Origin: JBKEBX01 sp047974615
GTDB taxonomy: Bacteria; Bacillota; Clostridia; Lachnospirales; CAMZNU01
Direction of reading: 5' to 3'
DNA: 11,385 nucleotides
NCBI GenBank assembly: GCA_047974615.1
Contig: JBKECM010000094.1
Coordinates: 1 to 11,385, forward strand
Position numbers and translations under genes: made by a program. Positions 8,140 to 11,385 of the stretch are shown here, piece after piece. The stretch's first letter is position 1. Every line of letters starts with the position of its first letter. The notes beneath the pieces are model-generated. The model was not told the DNA's origin, searched no databases, and saw nothing but the letters and a program-made list of their open reading frames with translations.

Positions 8140-8499
8140 TTACCTTTTCTTTTGTTCTTCTTTTCTATAGGCTTTAATACTTAAAATATTATTTTCATAA
8201 GTTAAATCGCCATAGTCAAGCATAATACCAATAAGTGTTAGCTCGTCACCGAAGGAATCATCACCTGAAACTACCCAAAAACATTCTTCTACTTCGTACT
8301 GTCTACCTTGATTTATTGCCGTTTTTAATGTTTCAATGTCATCTTCGTTAGCGATAACATTTTTAGCGATAACTGAAATTACTGTTTCTGTTGGTTGTTC
8401 AATATTATAATGTATTGTTATATTATTACCACCACGTTTACAGCAAAAGCCTACTAATTCATCAACTATTCGCATTGTTTTTTCAAGTCGGAAACTCAT
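8140..8499 (-). CDS. Conserved-looking hypothetical protein, 119 aa, unrecognised
   Basis: I do not recognise this protein. It is small, soluble-looking and acidic in the middle, with a basic tail (KAYRKEEQKKR). There is no signal peptide or membrane segment. The pattern suggests an N-terminal helix (about 4-22, KTMRIVDELVGFCCKRGG), two beta strands (about 25-48), an acidic helix (50-65), a strand around EECFWVVSG, then a GDELTLIGIMLDYG segment and a final strand pair. The helix-strand order loosely resembles the N-box and G2 part of GHKL ATPases but lacks a clear DxGxG loop, so any nucleotide-binding role is speculation. Cys19-Cys20 is the only notable pair of possible ligands. The reading frame is supported by a GAGGTG ribosome site before the ATG and by tight packing: 19 nt from the upstream gene and 5 nt to pth. 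Confidence 0.82.
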   Translation of the reverse strand: MSFRLEKTMRIVDELVGFCCKRGGNNITIHYNIEQPTETVISVIAKNVIANEDDIETLKTAINQGRQYEVEECFWVVSGDDSFGDELTLIGIMLDYGDLTYENNILSIKAYRKEEQKKR

Positions 8500-8518
8500 T
8501 TTACACCTCGTAAATTTT

Positions 8519-9778
8519 TTAAATTACTTCTTCTTTTCTATGATTTAAAATTATTGGTATTAATATTGTAGCAACAAAACCTGCTGCAAGACCATTGTTA
8601 TATAGGTTTAAGCCTCCATGTATAGGTGCTAAGTTTGCAACTATTACTATATGCATTGCACCTGCTATAAAACCGTATATATAACCGAATGTTCCGGCTA
8701 TGGGAGATAAAGCTGTAGAGAAAAGTATTCCTAGTACTATGGCTGGACTACTTAAACCAAGGGAAGTCAGACCTCCAACTAAAATTGCACCTATTAAAAC
8801 AGGTGTCATATTTCTAATATGTTTACCTAGTGCACTAAAACCAAATATTGTAAAGATACCCGCATATGTTGCACCGTTTACATCTGCACCGATTAAGTAT
8901 ATTACAAATATAGCTAAAAGTCCAGAGATACCCATATTAATATAAGCGGCATTACCGTAAAGCATATAATAATCTGTTACTAAACGACCTTTGCTTTTTA
9001 AAATAAGTTTTAGGTTTTTCTTAATGTTTGTAGTGGTTTTTAGACCATATATTATAAAAATTAAACAGATAGATATCGCTATGAATGTTAGAATAGGGCC
9101 GTTTTCTGTTCCCCAAAGACTATTTGTAGGAAAAGATTTGTCAAATACTCTAAAGAAACCCATCATAAATATACCAACGACACCGCCGGCATAACCTACG
9201 TTATATAGGTTGAAACCTGAATGTATTTTCATTGCATTTGCTGCTATAGATGGCATAATAAAACCTATAACAAGACCAGTTGCCATTGAAACTATTAAAG
9301 CTACAGCAATTCCTTTATCACTGAATAAATGATAAACAGAGGTAATTGATGGAGCTAATGTTGTAGATAAAATCGTCACAAGGGAATATCTTGCAAAAGG
9401 TTCTTGTTTGTTTAAAGCATAAACATAACCACCTAAAAGTATAGGCAAAATATTTAATATATTTTTCCCAAAGAAACTAAAACCAAAAACTAACCAAAAT
9501 GACATCATTAGGGAACCATTAAGTTTCATATCTTCAAAATAAAATATGGATAATACAATAATACCACATAGTCCAGCATTTACAAGTGTTGCTGCAACGC
9601 CACCTACAACAGTATAATCAGTCATAAGTACACTTGAAGAATGAAAAATATTAAGTAAGCCTTGTAATATTTCATTTGCTGGTTGTAATAAAAAAGCAAA
9701 TGATATTAAGGTAGCACATATAACAAAATGTAATATGTAAGGTTCACGAAATTTAGATTTATCTTTTATAAAGACCAC
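8519..9778 (-). CDS. DUF1576-type multi-pass membrane protein with internal duplication
   Basis: A 419-residue hydrophobic protein with about ten or more membrane segments, matching DUF1576 by recall. It contains two copies of one module in the same order. TDY at 53-55 and 268-270 opens each copy. FGFSFFGKNILNILPILLGG (99-118) matches FGFSALGKHIRNMTPVLIGA (312-331), STTLAPSITS (138-147) matches STALSPIAGT (354-363), and HSGFNLYNVGYAGG (186-199) matches HGGLNLYNNGLAAG (387-400). Such duplication is typical of transport proteins, but the family has no established function. The start is GTG at 9778-9776, immediately after the decarboxylase TAG and in the same frame. The next in-frame ATG is residue 52, which would remove the first membrane helix. 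The ribosome site (AAGG, 3 nt away) is close, so translation probably depends on reinitiation after the decarboxylase. Confidence 0.83.
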   Translation of the reverse strand: MVFIKDKSKFREPYILHFVICATLISFAFLLQPANEILQGLLNIFHSSSVLMTDYTVVGGVAATLVNAGLCGIIVLSIFYFEDMKLNGSLMMSFWLVFGFSFFGKNILNILPILLGGYVYALNKQEPFARYSLVTILSTTLAPSITSVYHLFSDKGIAVALIVSMATGLVIGFIMPSIAANAMKIHSGFNLYNVGYAGGVVGIFMMGFFRVFDKSFPTNSLWGTENGPILTFIAISICLIFIIYGLKTTTNIKKNLKLILKSKGRLVTDYYMLYGNAAYINMGISGLLAIFVIYLIGADVNGATYAGIFTIFGFSALGKHIRNMTPVLIGAILVGGLTSLGLSSPAIVLGILFSTALSPIAGTFGYIYGFIAGAMHIVIVANLAPIHGGLNLYNNGLAAGFVATILIPIILNHRKEEVI

Positions 9779-9781
9779 CTA
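9776..9781 (-). other. Stop-start junction TAG|GTG joining decarboxylase and DUF1576 genes in one frame
   Basis: The decarboxylase ends AAA AGG TAG and the next codon in the same frame is GTG, the only plausible start of the DUF1576-type gene. Because both genes share the frame, the single TAG is all that separates two long coding regions of 473 and 419 codons. Termination-reinitiation coupling is the simplest reading. Occasional TAG read-through to a fusion protein is possible in principle. TAG is also the normal stop of pth and of the DUF5711-like gene here, so it is not generally reassigned. Confidence 0.7.
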
Positions 9782-11200
9782 CCTTTTAGTTTTAATTTTA
9801 AATTCATTTTCATAATCATACACTCCTATTATTTCAATTTTTTTATTTTTTAGAGATAAAATCTCTAGTATTGTATTTTTTGTAATTAGTTCATTTTTTA
9901 AAACTATAGGTATGCCCGGTGGGTAAGGTACGATATTTTCAAAACAAAGTAGACCTTCACTTTTTTCTATAGAATTTAAAACATAATCATCTGTATTTGA
10001 TATTTTTTTTATACTAAAATCTTTTTGTGTTGAACTAGCCTCAAAAAAATTTATTTTTGGGTAATTTTTATATTCATTTTCGATTTCCAATAATGCTATT
10101 TTTAATTTGTTATATACTTTAAAATCATCTAGTGGTGTTGTAATGCCTATAACATAATTTTTTGTATACATTTCAAAATTTAATTTATATTTTTTTAATA
10201 AAATACTGTGAAGTTGTTCACCTGAAAGTTTTTTTGAAAAAATAATTAATTTTGTACTATCAAAATAGTTAGTCTTTAGAAAATCTTTGTCGATAATCAT
10301 TATATCATTATTACTTAATTCTTTAAAGTCTTTTCTAAAAATTTTTATATTTTTTATATGCTCTTTAAATGGGAGTTTAGATAAATTTTCCATCAATTTA
10401 TCTATAGTATACATAAAAATATAACTTGGACTTGTTGTTTGTAACATATTTAATGTGTGTTCTAATTTTGTTAAATTTATTTTATCACTACATACGTGTA
10501 ACAAAGCACTTTGAGTTAAGGCTGGCATAGTTTTATGCAAGCTTTGTATTACAATATCTGCACCTTCTAGTACACTACTTTTTGGTAACTCTGTATTGTG
10601 ATTAAGGTGAGCTCCATGAGCCTCATCAACTATAAGCAATATGTCATTTTTTTTACAAAGGTTACTTAATATTTTTATATCACATAGTACTCCTTCATAG
10701 GTAGGTGAGGTTATACAAATTGCCTTTATTTTTCTTGTTTTTTGTATGTTAACTATCTGATTTTCTAAATTTGAATAATTAAAATCTGTAAAGCAATCTA
10801 TAGAAGATTTTTCTTTGTAAATATATGAAAAATCACAATTACTTAGCTCTATAGCAGAGAAAACACTTTTGTGGCAGTCGTTACTTATTAACAATAAATC
10901 ATCTTTTGTACATAGACTTAGTATGCTTGTCAAAATTCCTATAGTTGAGCCATTAACTAGTATATAAGATTTTTTTGTTTTATAAATGTTTGAAATACGT
11001 TCAAGTGAGTTTTTTATAACATCTTTAGGGTTTTGTAAATTATCAAAACCTATGATTTCTGTGTAGTCATATAAAAGTAAATTTTCATTTTCTGCAAAAA
11101 TAAAGTTGTTTTTATGACCCGGCATATGAAAAGAAGTTACATTATTATGTATATGTGTTTCCATTATATTTGATATATAAATTTTTTCTTTTTTTGACAT
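9779..11200 (-). CDS. PLP-dependent Orn/Lys/Arg-type decarboxylase (short, YaaO/SpeA-like form)
   Basis: A fold-type I PLP enzyme of the Orn/Lys/Arg decarboxylase family, expected to remove CO2 from a basic amino acid and yield a polyamine precursor. The substrate cannot be read from sequence. Motifs in order: SFHMPGHK (23-30), NGSTIGILTSI in the PLP phosphate-binding region (about 83-93), DEAHGAH (192-198) with Asp192 contacting the PLP pyridine nitrogen, SLHKT with Lys223 as the Schiff-base lysine, and PYPPGIP near 423-429 in the C-terminal domain. At 473 residues it matches the short Firmicute form, which lacks the N-terminal wing domain of enterobacterial enzymes. The ATG at 11200 has no visible Shine-Dalgarno. 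An in-frame TAA lies 15 nt upstream, so no earlier start exists; Met13 is an alternative but also lacks a site. It is the first gene of the run. Confidence 0.92.
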   Translation of the reverse strand: MSKKEKIYISNIMETHIHNNVTSFHMPGHKNNFIFAENENLLLYDYTEIIGFDNLQNPKDVIKNSLERISNIYKTKKSYILVNGSTIGILTSILSLCTKDDLLLISNDCHKSVFSAIELSNCDFSYIYKEKSSIDCFTDFNYSNLENQIVNIQKTRKIKAICITSPTYEGVLCDIKILSNLCKKNDILLIVDEAHGAHLNHNTELPKSSVLEGADIVIQSLHKTMPALTQSALLHVCSDKINLTKLEHTLNMLQTTSPSYIFMYTIDKLMENLSKLPFKEHIKNIKIFRKDFKELSNNDIMIIDKDFLKTNYFDSTKLIIFSKKLSGEQLHSILLKKYKLNFEMYTKNYVIGITTPLDDFKVYNKLKIALLEIENEYKNYPKINFFEASSTQKDFSIKKISNTDDYVLNSIEKSEGLLCFENIVPYPPGIPIVLKNELITKNTILEILSLKNKKIEIIGVYDYENEFKIKTKR

Positions 11201-11299
11201 ATTTTTGATTTTTTAAAAAAATATATAAATATAAATTAAAATAATTCATATAATATAATTATAGGAGGGTGCTGATAAAGGATAGAAAAAAATATTACT
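11201..11299. promoter_or_regulatory. AT-rich intergenic region with candidate -10 boxes on both strands
   Basis: This stretch upstream of the decarboxylase is almost pure A/T in its left half. On the minus strand a TATAAT at 11263-11258 could be a -10 box for the decarboxylase operon, with transcription starting about 50 nt before its ATG. I see no good TTGACA at the expected spacing. On the plus strand two abutting TATAAT hexamers (11249-11254 and 11254-11259) precede an AGGAGG at 11263-11268. Random occurrence is quite possible in sequence this AT-rich, so these are candidates only. Confidence 0.3.
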
Positions 11300-11373
11300 G
11301 CACAAAAATTACGCTCGACTTGATGATTTGCTTTGCAAATCATCTTGCATATAGCATCTCACTATTTTTGTGC
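11300..11373. repeat. Nested inverted-repeat (palindromic) element, possibly a dispersed repeat
   Basis: The outer arms GCACAAAAAT (11300-11309) and ATTTTTGTGC (11364-11373) are exact reverse complements. Inside them is a perfect 10-bp hairpin, GATGATTTGC (11322-11331) with loop TTT and GCAAATCATC (11335-11344). The linkers are unequal and do not pair well. Base composition is less AT-extreme than the flank. In the minus direction the outer stem is followed after seven bases by a run of seven T, so it could also serve as a terminator for a gene beyond the right edge. A dispersed palindromic repeat or small non-autonomous element is an alternative. I cannot test copy number from one window. 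Confidence 0.45.
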
Positions 11374-11385
11374 CATTGTCATTAG

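Noticed and set aside
8700..9194. Two plus-strand open frames (81 and 67 codons) opposite the DUF1576-type gene
   Set aside because: They are antisense to a membrane protein with clear internal repeats and show no independent coding signals.
9779..9781. TAG as a pyrrolysine or otherwise recoded codon
   Set aside because: TAG is the ordinary terminator of pth and the DUF5711-like gene in this window, no pyl genes are visible, and the following GTG is a suitable restart codon.
11362..11385. Possible C-terminal end (about seven codons then TAG) of a minus-strand gene entering from the right edge
   Set aside because: The frame is too short to judge and overlaps the outer arm of the palindrome; open by chance.

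Overview
The window is strongly AT-rich and densely coded, and every confident gene lies on the minus strand. The gene set (pth next to mfd, a CvpA-like protein next to glmM, YkvI-like and DUF1576-like membrane proteins, a short Orn/Lys/Arg-type decarboxylase), AGGAGG-type ribosome binding sites and AT-biased codons point to a low-GC Clostridia-type Firmicute, possibly Lachnospirales-like. This placement is inferred from gene content and composition, not from a marker tree.

Layout in the direction of transcription, from the right edge to the left. Bases 11385-11201 are non-coding or unassigned. They hold an AT-rich segment and a nested inverted-repeat element with arms at 11300-11309 and 11364-11373. 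A tight five-gene run follows: a PLP-dependent Orn/Lys/Arg-type decarboxylase (11200-9779), a duplicated DUF1576-type membrane protein that starts with GTG on the base after the decarboxylase TAG stop (9778-8519), a 119-residue unrecognised acidic protein (8499-8140), peptidyl-tRNA hydrolase pth (8134-7577) and transcription-repair coupling factor mfd (7568-4044). A perfect 20-bp stem-loop (3977-4020) then acts as probable terminator or attenuator. The second run is a YkvI-like transporter-fold protein (3947-2922), a membrane-anchored DUF5711-like protein (2886-1726), a CvpA-family membrane protein (1713-1024) and the first about 334 codons of glmM (1004-1, cut by the window edge).

How the genes may work together. 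pth (recycling of peptidyl-tRNA), mfd (rescue of stalled RNA polymerase and strand-specific repair) and glmM (GlcN-6-P to GlcN-1-P for the cell wall) are housekeeping genes. The decarboxylase and the DUF1576 protein are joined so tightly that they are probably translated together. The simplest hypothesis is an enzyme plus a membrane partner that handles its substrate or product, but nothing in the sequence proves a substrate. The YkvI/DUF5711/CvpA trio is an envelope-facing group of unknown role upstream of glmM.

The points most worth checking are the in-frame stop-start junction at 9776-9781, the non-canonical residues in Pth and GlmM, the hairpin before the ykvI-like gene, the possible degenerate GHKL-like fold of the 119-residue protein, and the palindromic element at the right edge. 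I see no CRISPR array, transposase, tRNA or rRNA, and no clear sign of an undescribed defence or mobile system.
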